Shown here piece by piece: positions 15,439 through 23,883 of a stretch of 64,000 bases of DNA. The DNA lies in contig NZ_CP071139.1 of the NCBI RefSeq assembly GCF_017639205.1, positions 5,331,501 to 5,395,500 of the forward strand. Reading direction: 5' to 3'. This stretch comes from Streptomyces nojiriensis. GTDB lineage: Bacteria > Actinomycetota > Actinomycetes > Streptomycetales > Streptomycetaceae. A program made the position numbers and the translations under genes. Position 1 is the first letter of the stretch. Each line of letters begins with the position of its first letter. The notes beneath the pieces are model-generated. The model did not search any database. It saw nothing but the letters and a program-made list of their open reading frames with translations, and had not been told where the DNA came from.

Positions 15439-17442
15439 TCAGCCCGCCGCGCGCGGCAGCCGGCGCTCCCACGTCCGGTGGAAGACCACCTCGTCCCCCT
15501 CCCGGCACACCACCTCGTTCGACGTCAGGAAACCGCCCTCGTCGCAACTGATCTCCGACCGGGTCTCCACCCTCGCGTCCCAGCCCAGTTCCGGCCGGTG
15601 GAGCCGGATCCGCCACCGCGACCGCGTCCGCGCCGACAGCGCGTCCGCGTCCTGGATCTCGTACACCTCCTGCGCGTCCTCGTCGTACTCCAGGCCGTCC
15701 GGGTACACCCGGGTGCCCCCGTACCGCGGGTCCACCTCCAGCCGCCACGTCCCGCGTGCGACGTCCCGTACGACCAGCCGTTCCGGGCGCCGTTCGTCCA
15801 GCGTCTCCGGGAAGACCACACCCAGCGGCTCCGCCTGCTCCGGGGCCTCGAAGACGATCCCGCCGTCCGCCGCGGAGCCCGCCCGCACCGGCAGGGTCAG
15901 CGCGCTGCCCGCCGGGTCCAGGGTCCAGCCGGCCTCGGACCCGGCCCGCGGCCAGATCCAGGGCCAGTACGCGGAGGACACGGCGAGCCGGATGCGGTGC
16001 CCCGGCGCGAAGGCGTGGCCGATGCCGTTCAGCTCGAAGGCGACGTCCTCGTACGCGCCCACCGGCCAGGGCATCGCCCGGTCGCGGCCCCGGCGGGCGG
16101 AGAGGTTCAGCGCGCCCCGCGTGACCAGCGTCGAGGAGCCGTCCGGGGCCACGTCGCACAGCCGGGCCACCACCTGCCCGTACGGCACGTCGAGCCGCAG
16201 CCGCAGGGTGACCGACGGCCGTCCCAGGATTTCCACCGGCTCCTCGCGCCCCACCGGGAACTCGAAGCACGCCGACTTCGCGTCCTCCTCACGCTGGTCC
16301 GGCGGCAGGTCGGCGTCGTTGCCGAAGGGGAAGAACCGGCCCGCGTCCAGCCCGGTGTGCTGCGGGGAGGCGACCTCCACCGGCGCGCCCTGGAACACGT
16401 AGGGGACGGGGATGACGGACGCCGACGGCCAGGACCTCTCGCCGACCCAGCGGCCCGGGAGCTCCTCGTACACCGTCGCGGGCGGGTGCGACTCGCTGAT
16501 CCACGTGCGCAGCAGCGGCTCCTCCATCACCCCGTTGTCCGCACCCTTCAGCCAGTGGTCCCACCAGCGCAGGGTCTCCTGCAGGAAGCCGATGGCCGGC
16601 CCCGGCGGCAGGCCGCGGTCCGGGTACTGGTGCGACCAGGGGCCGATCAGGCCCCGCACGCGGGCGGACGGCAGGTGTTCGACCAGCCGCAGCACGGTGT
16701 CCCGGTACGGGTCGTGCCAGCCGCCGACGGCGAGCACGGCCGCGCCGATGGCCGGATAGCCCTCGCAGACGCTGCCGTGGCGCCAGTAGGCGTCGCGCGT
16801 CTGGTGGGAGAGCCAGGTGTGGATCAGCGGTTCCACGGCCTCCAGCCGCTCCAGCCACTGCCGGCGCCAGTCGTCGCCGACGAACTGCGGGTCCGGCGGC
16901 CGGGAGGCGAAGGCCAGCATGGTCGCCGCCCACGCGTGCATGTCCACGGCGAGCACCGAGCCGCCCATGTAGTGGACGTCGTTGTCGTACCGGTCGTCCG
17001 TCGAGCAGACCGAGACGACCGCCTTCAGCGGCTCCGGGGCCAGCGCCGCGATCTGGAGGGAGTTGGACCCGCCCCACGAGATCCCGAACATCCCCACCGA
17101 TCCCGTGCACCACGGCTGCGCCGCCAGCCACTCCACCACCGCCACGCCGTCGGCCAGCTCGCGGGCGTCGTACTCGTCACCCGGCAGGCCCCCGCTGCAG
17201 CCGTGCCCGCGCATGTCCACCCGTACGGAGGCGTAGCCGTGCCCCGCGTACCAGGGGTGGCGCTGCCGGTCGCGCGGCGCGGTCCAGTCGGTGAGCCGGT
17301 ACGGGAGGTACTCCAGCAGCGCCGGAACCGGCTCGTCCGTCACCGGGCGCCAGATCCGGGCGTACAGCTCGACACCGTCGGGCAGTGGGATCCGGACATC
17401 CTCGTGGGTGGTGTCGTACGGGAAGTCGGTACGGATGATCAT
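15439..17442 (-). CDS. CocE/NonD-family alpha/beta hydrolase (peptidase S15-like)
   Basis: 667 residues. The N-terminal alpha/beta-hydrolase domain has the nucleophile elbow GMFGISWGG near residue 118, an Asp-containing VGGWHDPYRDT and a His in GPWSHQYPD as the rest of a triad. From about 350 the C-terminal half is the jelly-roll domain of X-Pro dipeptidyl-peptidase/CocE proteins (VTLRLRLDVPYGQVVARLCD, ending near PGHRIRLAVSSAYWP). A long C-terminal extension (about 560-667) follows. No signal peptide. Start ATG 17442 with GGAG upstream. Family members cleave esters, amides or X-Pro dipeptides; the substrate is open. Next to it is a ruined peptide-transporter gene, which hints at peptide use. 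Confidence 0.88.
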   Translation of the reverse strand: MIIRTDFPYDTTHEDVRIPLPDGVELYARIWRPVTDEPVPALLEYLPYRLTDWTAPRDRQRHPWYAGHGYASVRVDMRGHGCSGGLPGDEYDARELADGVAVVEWLAAQPWCTGSVGMFGISWGGSNSLQIAALAPEPLKAVVSVCSTDDRYDNDVHYMGGSVLAVDMHAWAATMLAFASRPPDPQFVGDDWRRQWLERLEAVEPLIHTWLSHQTRDAYWRHGSVCEGYPAIGAAVLAVGGWHDPYRDTVLRLVEHLPSARVRGLIGPWSHQYPDRGLPPGPAIGFLQETLRWWDHWLKGADNGVMEEPLLRTWISESHPPATVYEELPGRWVGERSWPSASVIPVPYVFQGAPVEVASPQHTGLDAGRFFPFGNDADLPPDQREEDAKSACFEFPVGREEPVEILGRPSVTLRLRLDVPYGQVVARLCDVAPDGSSTLVTRGALNLSARRGRDRAMPWPVGAYEDVAFELNGIGHAFAPGHRIRLAVSSAYWPWIWPRAGSEAGWTLDPAGSALTLPVRAGSAADGGIVFEAPEQAEPLGVVFPETLDERRPERLVVRDVARGTWRLEVDPRYGGTRVYPDGLEYDEDAQEVYEIQDADALSARTRSRWRIRLHRPELGWDARVETRSEISCDEGGFLTSNEVVCREGDEVVFHRTWERRLPRAAG

Positions 17443-17514
17443 CTGCTCCCAGCCTCCGATCGCCTCGGACGTATCGCCTCGGACCCGGCCCCGGCGGACG
17501 GGGCGCTTGCGGCC

Positions 17515-17682
17515 GGCCGGACGGCGGCCACCGCCATGGCGTAATGGAGGGCAGGCGATCAGGATGCCGCCCCACAGCACGGCCCGGCACGAACCGGGGA
17601 TGCGGTCGGCGAGCCATCCGCCGGCAAGGGAGACGGGGTGGACCATGGTCCCGTGGGCCGCCGGGACGGAGGCGGCGGTGCC
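17515..17682 (-). pseudogene. Remnant of a POT/PTR2 peptide transporter
   Basis: Reading the minus strand from 17682 gives GTAASVPAAHGTMVHP then VSLAGGWLADRIPGSCRAVL then WGGILIAC. This matches the second/third membrane-segment region of proton-dependent oligopeptide transporters (usual pattern 'LPGGWLADR..G.RRAVL.GG..IA.GH'). At 17550 the frame shifts by one base, and the next frame continues LHYAMAVAAVRP, as expected after 'IACGHY'. Nothing recognisable of the other several hundred residues remains. It lies upstream of, and in the same direction as, the CocE-type hydrolase. Confidence 0.7.
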
Positions 17683-17883
17683 CGGGGAAGGCATGGTCGA
17701 CCTGGGGCGGCTGCCGGTCGGCCTCCGGATCCGCGGGCTCGTCCATCTCGGTCGCAGTTCTGGGCAAAACGCCTTCTCCGGTTGTTTCGTCTCCTCCAGA
17801 ACATACCGGTGCTCATCGGACAGTGCGCGGGTGGTGGCCGGGAAGGCGCTCTCGGTGATCGAAAACAGACCCGATACGCTGGC

Positions 17884-17950
17884 TTGAGTGATGGCAGCGA
17901 CACATCGACAATCCATGTGATCGTCAGCGTGATCGTCAGCAGACAGGAGT
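17884..17950 (+). promoter_or_regulatory. Promoter, 12-bp tandem duplication and RBS of polyprenyl synthase gene
   Basis: -35 TTGAGT (17884-17889), 17-base spacer, -10 GACAAT (17907-17912). The leader then has GTGATCGTCAGC twice in perfect tandem (17917-17928 and 17929-17940), followed by the RBS AGGAGT (17945-17950) and GTG at 17958. Confidence 0.6.
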
Positions 17951-17957
17951 ACCCCTC

Positions 17958-18968
17958 GTGACCGTCGTCGGGCCGTTCGGACTGAGCGTGCGGGACCAGG
18001 CTCTTGAAACCGATGTCCAGGCCGGACTGGCCGCCGTCGAGGCGGGTCTGCTGGAAGCCACCAAGAGCGAAGTCCCCTTCATCACCGAGGCCGCACAGCA
18101 CCTGGTCCGGGCCGGAGGCAAGCGGTTCCGGCCGCTGCTGGTGATGCTCGCGTCCCGTTTCGGTGATCCCTACGCGCCCGGCATCGTGCCGTCCGCCGTC
18201 GTGGTCGAGCTCACGCACCTCGCGACGCTCTACCACGACGACGTCATGGACGAGGCGGACGTCCGCCGCGGGGTGGAGAGCGCCAACGCCCGCTGGGGCA
18301 ACTCGGTGGCGGTCCTCACGGGTGACTTCCTGTTCGCCCGTGCCTCGCACATCCTGGCCGACCTCGGGCCGGAGGCCGTACGCATCCAGGCCGAGGCCTT
18401 CGAGCGGCTGGTGACGGGCCAGATCCTGGAGACGGCCGGCCCGCGCGACGGCCGCGACCCCGTCGCCCACTACCTCGACGTCATCGCCGGCAAGACCGGC
18501 TCGCTGATCGCGGTCTCCGGCCGCTTCGGCGCGCTCATGTCCGGCGCCGACGAGTCGGTCGTCGACATCCTGACCCAGTACGGCGAGCGGCTCGGCACCG
18601 CCTTCCAGCTCGCCGACGACGTCCTCGACATCGCCTCCGACGCGCACGAGTCCGGCAAGACCCCGGGCACCGACCTGCGCGAGGGCATCCCGACGCTGCC
18701 CGTGCTGCGGCTGCGCGAGATGGCGGCCCAGGGCGGCGACCCGGCGGACCTGGAGCTCGTACAGCTCCTGGACGGCGACCTGACGGACGACGCCCGCCAC
18801 GCCGAGGTGCTCACCCGGCTGCGGGCGCACCCCGCCCTGGAGCGGGCCCGCCGCGACACCATCCAGTACGCCGAGGACGCGCGGGCCATGCTGGCCCCGC
18901 TGCCCGAGTGCTTCGCCAAGTCGGCGCTCGAAGAGCTCTGCGACGCGGTGGTGCACCGCGCCGGGTAA
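17958..18968 (+). CDS. Long-chain polyprenyl diphosphate synthase
   Basis: 336-residue all-trans isoprenyl diphosphate synthase. Seen: GGKRFRPLL substrate loop near residue 53, first Asp-rich motif DDVMD at 94-98 and second DDVLD at 220-224, both intact. Small or alanine residues before the first motif, rather than bulky aromatics, fit a long-chain product, most likely the menaquinone side chain (hepta- to nonaprenyl). GTG start with AGGAGT seven bases upstream. Respiratory NADH dehydrogenases on both sides in this window use that menaquinone. Chain length cannot be fixed from sequence alone. Confidence 0.93.
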   Translation: MTVVGPFGLSVRDQALETDVQAGLAAVEAGLLEATKSEVPFITEAAQHLVRAGGKRFRPLLVMLASRFGDPYAPGIVPSAVVVELTHLATLYHDDVMDEADVRRGVESANARWGNSVAVLTGDFLFARASHILADLGPEAVRIQAEAFERLVTGQILETAGPRDGRDPVAHYLDVIAGKTGSLIAVSGRFGALMSGADESVVDILTQYGERLGTAFQLADDVLDIASDAHESGKTPGTDLREGIPTLPVLRLREMAAQGGDPADLELVQLLDGDLTDDARHAEVLTRLRAHPALERARRDTIQYAEDARAMLAPLPECFAKSALEELCDAVVHRAG

Positions 18969-18986
18969 CGGCAACGACTGCGGAAC

Positions 18987-19033
18987 GGGCCCTTCCGCCC
19001 CGGCGACCCCTACGGGTCGGGGGAGGAGGGCCC
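18987..19033 (+). terminator. Terminator after polyprenyl synthase gene
   Basis: Long stem with arms GGGCCCTTCCGCCCCGGCGA(CCC) and (GGG)TCGGGGGAGGAGGGCCC around CTAC, with minor mismatches, starting 18 bases past the stop and followed by TTT. Confidence 0.8.
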
Positions 19034-19190
19034 TTTCCATGTCATCCCACGGGCGTACGCGGAGTTGCGTCCGGGGACTGACGCCCCGGGGCCGCGGATT
19101 TGGTCAGATGGAGTCATCAAACCCCACCAGATCGGGTGAGCGCGGCGACACGGTGGTCACCGCAGTCGACACAGAGGGCAGGGCACTGAC

Positions 19191-20417
19191 ATGGCACCGA
19201 ACACCAAGACTTCCCGCAAGGCCGCCCGGTACGCCGTACCGGTAGCGGTGGCGGGCGTGGCCGCGGCGACCGTTGCGATGGTCCCGGCCTTCGCCAACGC
19301 CGGCGGGCCCGACCTGCCGAAGGTGACGGCGCAACAGCTCATCGAGAAGGTCGCCGCCTCGGACGTGCAGCAGCTGTCCGGCACCGCCCGGATCACCACC
19401 GACCTCGGGCTGCCGAAGATCGCGAGCGGGCTGCTCGGCGGCGGTGGCGTCGCGGGCGGCTCCGCCAACCCGGAGGACAAGGTCGCCCAGCTGGCGAACG
19501 GCAGCCACACCCTGCGCGTCGCGGCCGACGGCCCGGACCGCCAGCGGCTGACCTTCCTCGACGGCAAGGACGAGTACAGCCTCATCCACAACGGCGACGA
19601 CGTGTGGGGCTACGACTCCAAGTCGAACGAGGTCTTCCACGAGAAGAACGCCGAGGGCGGCCAGGGCAAGGGCAAGGAGGGCGGCAAGGAGCACAAGACC
19701 GGCGACCGGCTGGCCGCCTCGCCGCAGAAGCTGGCCGAGGAGATCCTGAAGGCCGCCGGCCCCACCACGGACGTCAGCGTGGGCGACACCGCGCAGGTGG
19801 CCGGGCGGGACGCCTACCAGCTGGTGCTGAAGCCCAAGCAGTCCGGCTCCACGGTCGGCTCGGTCCAGATCGCGGTGGACGCCAAGAACGGCGTGCCGCT
19901 GCGCGTGCAGCTGCTGTCCGCCCAGGGCGGCAAGCCGATCGTGGACGCCGGCTTCACCAAGGTCGACTTCGCCAAGCCGGCCGCGGACACCTTCTCCTTC
20001 ACCGCATCCAAGGGCGCCAAGCTGACCGAGGGCGTGGACGGGGCGGGCAAGGGCAAGGGCAAGGGTGGCGCGGACGAGCACTGGAAGGCGCTGGAGTCCT
20101 TCCCGGGCCTCGGCGGTCTGGCCGGCGGCGCGGGCGGCAAGGGCGACGTGAAGGTGCTCGGCGAGGGCTGGTCGACCATCGCCCGGATCGACAGCGGCGA
20201 GGGCCGGAGCCTGAAGGACCTGCAGAACGACAAGAACGCCCCGAAGGAGGCCAAGCAGTTCCTCGACTCCCTCGGGGACAAGGTCACCGGGAAGTTCGGT
20301 GAGGGCCGCGTCCTGTCGACCCGCCTGGTCAACGCCCTGATCACCGACGACGGCAAGGTCTACGTCGGCGCGGTCACCAAGGACGCGCTGGTCAAGGCGG
20401 CCGACGCCAACAAGTAG
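19191..20417 (+). CDS. LolA-like secreted/membrane-anchored protein
   Basis: 408 residues. The N-terminus has basic residues, then a hydrophobic segment (YAVPVAVAGVAAATVAMVPA, residues about 14-33) ending at AFANA, a signal peptide or anchor. The rest resembles the LolA/LppX lipid-carrier fold: repeated beta-rich stretches with TLRVAADGPDRQRLTFLDG, DVWGYDSKSNEVFH and GRDAYQLVLKPKQSGSTVGS. Two Gly/Lys-rich low-complexity inserts are present (GGQGKGKEGGKEHK and AGKGKGKGG). Annotated relatives in actinobacteria are called outer-membrane lipoprotein carrier-like, though the organism has no outer membrane. The function, perhaps lipid or sigma-factor-related sensing in the envelope, is not established. 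Confidence 0.8.
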   Translation: MAPNTKTSRKAARYAVPVAVAGVAAATVAMVPAFANAGGPDLPKVTAQQLIEKVAASDVQQLSGTARITTDLGLPKIASGLLGGGGVAGGSANPEDKVAQLANGSHTLRVAADGPDRQRLTFLDGKDEYSLIHNGDDVWGYDSKSNEVFHEKNAEGGQGKGKEGGKEHKTGDRLAASPQKLAEEILKAAGPTTDVSVGDTAQVAGRDAYQLVLKPKQSGSTVGSVQIAVDAKNGVPLRVQLLSAQGGKPIVDAGFTKVDFAKPAADTFSFTASKGAKLTEGVDGAGKGKGKGGADEHWKALESFPGLGGLAGGAGGKGDVKVLGEGWSTIARIDSGEGRSLKDLQNDKNAPKEAKQFLDSLGDKVTGKFGEGRVLSTRLVNALITDDGKVYVGAVTKDALVKAADANK

Positions 20418-20491
20418 CCGGCAGCCGCACGGGCAGCCGCGAGGGTGGACCGGGACTGTGTCCCTGCCCACCCTTGCGGCGTTCCCGCTCC

Positions 20492-20523
20492 CCGTACAGC
20501 ACACCCGCTGTACGGTGTTGGAC
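20492..20523 (+). promoter_or_regulatory. Operator/promoter of the toxin-antitoxin-like pair
   Basis: Perfect inverted repeat CCGTACAG-N8-CTGTACGG (20492-20515). Its right half contains a -10-like TACGGT (20511-20516), seven bases before the ATG at 20524. The message is therefore probably leaderless and the repeat could be the autorepression site of the ribbon-helix-helix protein. Confidence 0.55.
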
Positions 20524-20727
20524 ATGTCGAGACACGTCACCATCCGCCTGGACGAAGAGTTCCACGAACGTCTGAAGGCGCGTGCGGCGGCACTGGGGAC
20601 GACGGTCACCGCGCTGATCACCGAGGTCACGGAGCGCGAACTCGACGAGGACCGGAAGAACTTCCTCTCCGGCATAGAGGAGTTCGCCGACCACTGGGGC
20701 TACTTCCAGCAGCGGTTCGGCAATTGA
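20524..20727 (+). CDS. Ribbon-helix-helix (CopG/Arc) DNA-binding protein, probable antitoxin
   Basis: 67 residues. N-terminal beta strand plus two helices of the RHH fold (SRHVTIRLDEEFHERLKARA then ALGTTVTALITEVTERELDE), followed by an acidic/aromatic tail suited to binding a partner (FADHWGYFQQRFGN). The ATG at 20524 is chosen over a GTG at 20458 because the fold starts here and a palindrome with a -10 sits directly in front. Its stop overlaps the start of the next gene, the usual arrangement of toxin-antitoxin pairs. Confidence 0.82.
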   Translation: MSRHVTIRLDEEFHERLKARAAALGTTVTALITEVTERELDEDRKNFLSGIEEFADHWGYFQQRFGN

Positions 20728-21140
20728 AGATCACCATGGAGTGGGCCTGGACGGCTCTGGCCCACCATCTCCCGTCCGATCCCGCCGTGTGGGATCCCTC
20801 CGGGGTGGCCGCCGCGGTCGCCCGGCACCAGAACGACCTCGTCCTGGTGCCCGAACAGCCCGCCCCGGACACCGCGTGGCGGGCCGCCGCGTTTTTGCAC
20901 ACCCTCGCGGTGTGCCCCGCGCTGGAATCCCCGATGAACGAGTTCTACGCGGCCGCGGCCACCCGCTCGTACCTGCGGGTGGCCGGGGCGAAGCAGCTGC
21001 CCTCGCCGGAGGAGCTCGGCGACCTGGTGGAGGCCGCGAAGCTGGGCCGCGCGGACATCGCCGCCGTGGCCGAGGAGCTGCGCGCCCGCATCCAGGAGCC
21101 GCTCCAGGCGTCCTCGCAGTCCCGCGCCGAGGACGCCTGA
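20724..21140 (+). CDS. Putative toxin partner of RHH protein (Doc-related, degenerate)
   Basis: 138 residues from TTG 20724, which overlaps the antitoxin stop (TTGA); an ATG four codons later is possible. Mostly helical with ARHQNDLVLV, AAFLHTLAVCPALESPMNEF and ELGDLVEAAKLGRADIAAVA. Streptomycete relatives are commonly labelled Fic-family toxin components. I see no HPFx[DE]GNGR active-site motif, so a Fic/Doc catalytic role is doubtful. The gene arrangement still argues for a two-gene toxin-antitoxin-type unit. Confidence 0.65.
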   Translation: MKITMEWAWTALAHHLPSDPAVWDPSGVAAAVARHQNDLVLVPEQPAPDTAWRAAAFLHTLAVCPALESPMNEFYAAAATRSYLRVAGAKQLPSPEELGDLVEAAKLGRADIAAVAEELRARIQEPLQASSQSRAEDA

Positions 21141-21153
21141 GCAGGCGGAAGGC

Positions 21154-22470
21154 CTAGAAGGTGATCTTCCAGCTGTTGATGTAGCCGACGTCCTGCGCCG
21201 CCGTGTCCTTGACCCGGAGGTTCCAGACGCCGTTGGCGACCTCGCTGGAGGCGTTGACGGTGTACGTCTGGACGAGGTTGTCGGCGCTGCCGCCGGTGCG
21301 GTTGTGCAGGTTGTAGACGGTGCCGTCGGGGGCGACCAGGTCGACCACCAGGTCACCGCGGTAGGTGTGGACGATGTTCACGTCGACCTTGGTGGTCGCG
21401 GGAGCGTTGCCCGTCACGCCGGAGACCGTGATCGGCGAGGAGACCGCCGCCGCGGGGGAGTCCGGGATGTTCACGTCCGCCGTGTTCTCGAAGGACTGGC
21501 CCGGAGGGACCGGAGTGGCCGCCCCGAGCGTCCAGACCGCGTAGGCGACGGCGTCGGAGTTGCGGTCCAGGGCGGTGTCGTTGATGTTCGTCAGGCTGTC
21601 GCAGGAGGAGTGGTAGCAGCGGTCGAAGGCCTGACCGGAGGTGCCGCCCCACTTCTGCGCCTGCGCCGCCGTCTTGGTGTAGTCGGCGCCGGAGAACAGG
21701 CCGCCGACGGGGATGCCCGCGCTCTTGAAGGGGGCGTGGTCGGAGCGGCCGTCGCCCTCGGTCTCGATCTCGGTCGGGATGCCGAGGCCGGTGTAGTAGT
21801 TCTTGAAGGTCTGCTCGATCGTCGGGTCGTCGTCGTAGACGAAGTAGCCCGGGTTCGGCGAGCCGATCATGTCGAAGTTCAGGTAGCCGGAGATCTTCGC
21901 CTTCTCGGCCGCCGGCAGGTTGTTGACGTAGTACTTCGAGCCGATCAGGCCCAGCTCCTCCGCGCCCCACCAGCCGAAGCGCAGGTGCTTGGTGGGCTGC
22001 AGACCGGCCCGGGATACGGCGAGGGCCGTTTCGAGGACGGCCGCGCTGCCGGAGCCGTTGTCGTTGATGCCCGCGCCCGCGGTCACCGAGTCCAGGTGCG
22101 AGCCGGCCATCAGCACCGAGTTCGGGTCGCCGCCCGGCCAGTCGGCGATCAGGTTGTAGCCGGTGGCACCGCTGGAGGTGAAGGTCTGCAGGGTGGTCGT
22201 GAAGCCGGCCGCGTCGAGCTTGCCCTTCACGTAGTCGATCGAGGCCTTGTAGCCGGCCCTGCCGTGGGCGCGGTTGCCGCCGTTGTTGGCGGCGATGGTC
22301 GAGAGCTGCGACAGGTGGGCCTTGACGTTGGCCAGCGGTATGTCGGGCGGTGTCGGCGCCGCGGCGACCGCCGTGGGGGCGGCGAGTGCGGCGGGGACGG
22401 CGGAGGCGAACAGGCCGGCGACCGCGAACGCGGTCACGGCAGCAAGGCGCCGGGAGACGGACAGGCTCAT
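21154..22470 (-). CDS. Secreted M28 zinc aminopeptidase with P-domain
   Basis: 438 residues, exported by a signal peptide (residues 1-30, AVPAALAA). The catalytic domain is of the Streptomyces griseus aminopeptidase type. Likely zinc ligands are His125 (AGSHLDSV), Asp137 (GINDNGSG), Glu172, Asp200 (LNFDMIG) and His287 (CYHSSCD), with Glu171 as the catalytic base (WWGAEELGL). From about 325 a proprotein-convertase P domain follows (VDVNIVHTYRGDLVVDLVAP, then GVWNLRVKDTAAQDVG). It cuts N-terminal residues, typically large hydrophobic ones, from extracellular peptides. ATG with GGAG upstream. Single gene. Confidence 0.95.
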   Translation of the reverse strand: MSLSVSRRLAAVTAFAVAGLFASAVPAALAAPTAVAAAPTPPDIPLANVKAHLSQLSTIAANNGGNRAHGRAGYKASIDYVKGKLDAAGFTTTLQTFTSSGATGYNLIADWPGGDPNSVLMAGSHLDSVTAGAGINDNGSGSAAVLETALAVSRAGLQPTKHLRFGWWGAEELGLIGSKYYVNNLPAAEKAKISGYLNFDMIGSPNPGYFVYDDDPTIEQTFKNYYTGLGIPTEIETEGDGRSDHAPFKSAGIPVGGLFSGADYTKTAAQAQKWGGTSGQAFDRCYHSSCDSLTNINDTALDRNSDAVAYAVWTLGAATPVPPGQSFENTADVNIPDSPAAAVSSPITVSGVTGNAPATTKVDVNIVHTYRGDLVVDLVAPDGTVYNLHNRTGGSADNLVQTYTVNASSEVANGVWNLRVKDTAAQDVGYINSWKITF

Positions 22471-22618
22471 GTGGGGGCTCCGGGATTCCGCGGGGATATG
22501 ACGGAACGAGTGGGGATAGAGCGGGTGAGCGTTAGTGCGTCAGTGCGAGCCTGATGTTCAGCGAGAGTATGACTGTCCGTCAAGACCACAATTCGGTCAG
22601 GGCAGTTCGGAAAACGGA

Positions 22619-22653
22619 CGATCCCCGGTACGGGTGGTCCGTACCGGGGATCG
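22619..22653 (-). terminator. Terminator after rarD
   Basis: Perfect 15-base stem (CGATCCCCGGTACGG and complement) with a 5-base loop, 57 bases past the rarD stop on the minus strand, in a 239-base gap upstream of the aminopeptidase gene. Confidence 0.8.
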
Positions 22654-22709
22654 AGGGTGTGGAGGGCTTGCCGGCGCGAGTCCGGCGGGCGGCGCCACGG
22701 CGGGCGGTG

Positions 22710-23654
22710 CTACGCGGGCTCGCGGGCCGGCGTCGGCAGGACGGCCGGTGCCGCCTCCACCCTGGCCCGGGACCGCCGCGCCGTACGCAGCGCGTCCCAG
22801 GTGAGGAGCACGAGCGCGGCCCACACCAGGGAGAAGCCCGCCCAGCGCTCGGGCGGCATGGCCTCGTGGAAGTACAGGACGCCGAGGCCGAACTGGAAGA
22901 CCGGGGCCATGTACTGGAGCAGTCCGAGGGTGGACAGCGGGACCCGGACCGCCGCCATCCCGAAGAACACCAGCGGGATCGCCGTGACCAGCCCGGTCGC
23001 GGCCAGCAGGAGCGAGTGGGCGACGCCGTGCGAGGCGAAGGTGGACTGCCCCTGCGCGCCGAGCCACAGGACGTATCCGAGGGCGGGCAGGAACAGCACG
23101 GCCGTCTCGGCGGTCAGCGACTCCAGGCCGCCCATGTCGAGCTTCTTCTTGATCAGCCCGTACGTGGCGAAGGAGAAGGCGAGGATCAGCGAGATCCACG
23201 GCGGCCGCCCGTAACCGATGGCGAGCACCAGCACGGCGGCGAAGCTGAGGCCGACCGCCACCCACTGCGCCCGGCGCAGCCGCTCGCCGAGCACCAGCAC
23301 GCCGATGGCGATGCTGACCAGGGGGTTGATGAAGTAGCCGAGGCTGGCCTCGACGACGTGCTCGTTGTTGACGGCCCAGATGTACAGGCCCCAGTTCACG
23401 CTGATCACCGTGGCGGCCAGCGCGGTCAGGCCGAGCTTGCGGGGCTGGTGGAGCAGCTCCCGTATCCAGCCCCAGCGGCGCAGCGCGAGCAGCGCCAGAC
23501 CGACCACGGCCAGGGACCACACCATGCGGTGGGCGAGGATCTCGATCGCCCCGGAGGGCTTGAGGAGCGGCCAGAAGAGGGGGACCAGCCCCCACATCCC
23601 GTAAGCGCCGAATCCGTAGAGCAAACCCGTGCGCTGCTCGTTCTCTGCCTTCAC
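22710..23654 (-). CDS. rarD: EamA-family transporter RarD
   Basis: 314-residue drug/metabolite-superfamily membrane protein with ten predicted hydrophobic segments in two EamA halves. RarD-type features: GLLYGFGAYGMWGLVPLFWP at the N-terminus, EILAHRMVWS, NWGLYIWAVNNEHVVEASLG and GYFINPLVSIAIGVL. The substrate of RarD is not known (chloramphenicol sensitivity in Pseudomonas gave the name). The GTG at 23654 is chosen because AGGAGG lies seven bases upstream; the frame is open a further 75 bases but without an RBS. Confidence 0.92.
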   Translation of the reverse strand: MKAENEQRTGLLYGFGAYGMWGLVPLFWPLLKPSGAIEILAHRMVWSLAVVGLALLALRRWGWIRELLHQPRKLGLTALAATVISVNWGLYIWAVNNEHVVEASLGYFINPLVSIAIGVLVLGERLRRAQWVAVGLSFAAVLVLAIGYGRPPWISLILAFSFATYGLIKKKLDMGGLESLTAETAVLFLPALGYVLWLGAQGQSTFASHGVAHSLLLAATGLVTAIPLVFFGMAAVRVPLSTLGLLQYMAPVFQFGLGVLYFHEAMPPERWAGFSLVWAALVLLTWDALRTARRSRARVEAAPAVLPTPAREPA

Positions 23655-23820
23655 GGGGCCTCCTGTACGACTTCCAGCCAACTTCACGACGGTATCGCCG
23701 TACGGCTCAGATGTCATGCCCGTAATCAAGAGATACTCATGACATCCTTCGGGGCCCGCGCGTCCGGCGGGGCTCGGCGAGGCCTGGTGGGGCCCGGCGG
23801 GGCCGCGGTGCCGCGCCGGA

Positions 23821-23865
23821 CGCGACGGAGCCCGGATCCTGGTGCAGGATCCGGGCTCCGTCGCG
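23821..23865 (-). terminator. Terminator after korB
   Basis: Perfect 21-base stem (arms 23821-23841 and 23845-23865, core GACGGAGCCCGGATCCTG) with loop GTG, 18 bases past the korB stop. Confidence 0.9.
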
Positions 23866-23883
23866 AGCGGGAGATGCGCCGCG

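Larger units (their letters stand above)
17443..17957. other. 515-base intergenic region with gene remnant and promoter
   Basis: Besides the POT remnant it holds the hydrolase's upstream region (17443-17510), a stretch with no readable homology (17690-17880), and the promoter and leader of the polyprenyl synthase gene (17884-17957). No intact ORF on either strand shows family features. Confidence 0.6.

Noticed and set aside
14410..17544. Plus-strand open frame of 1044 codons
   Set aside because: It overlaps the Cof phosphatase in another frame and runs antisense to the hydrolase; Arg-rich with no family motif.
20724..21140. Catalytically normal Fic/Doc AMP-transferase
   Set aside because: The HPFx[DE]GNGR-type motif cannot be found in the 138 residues.
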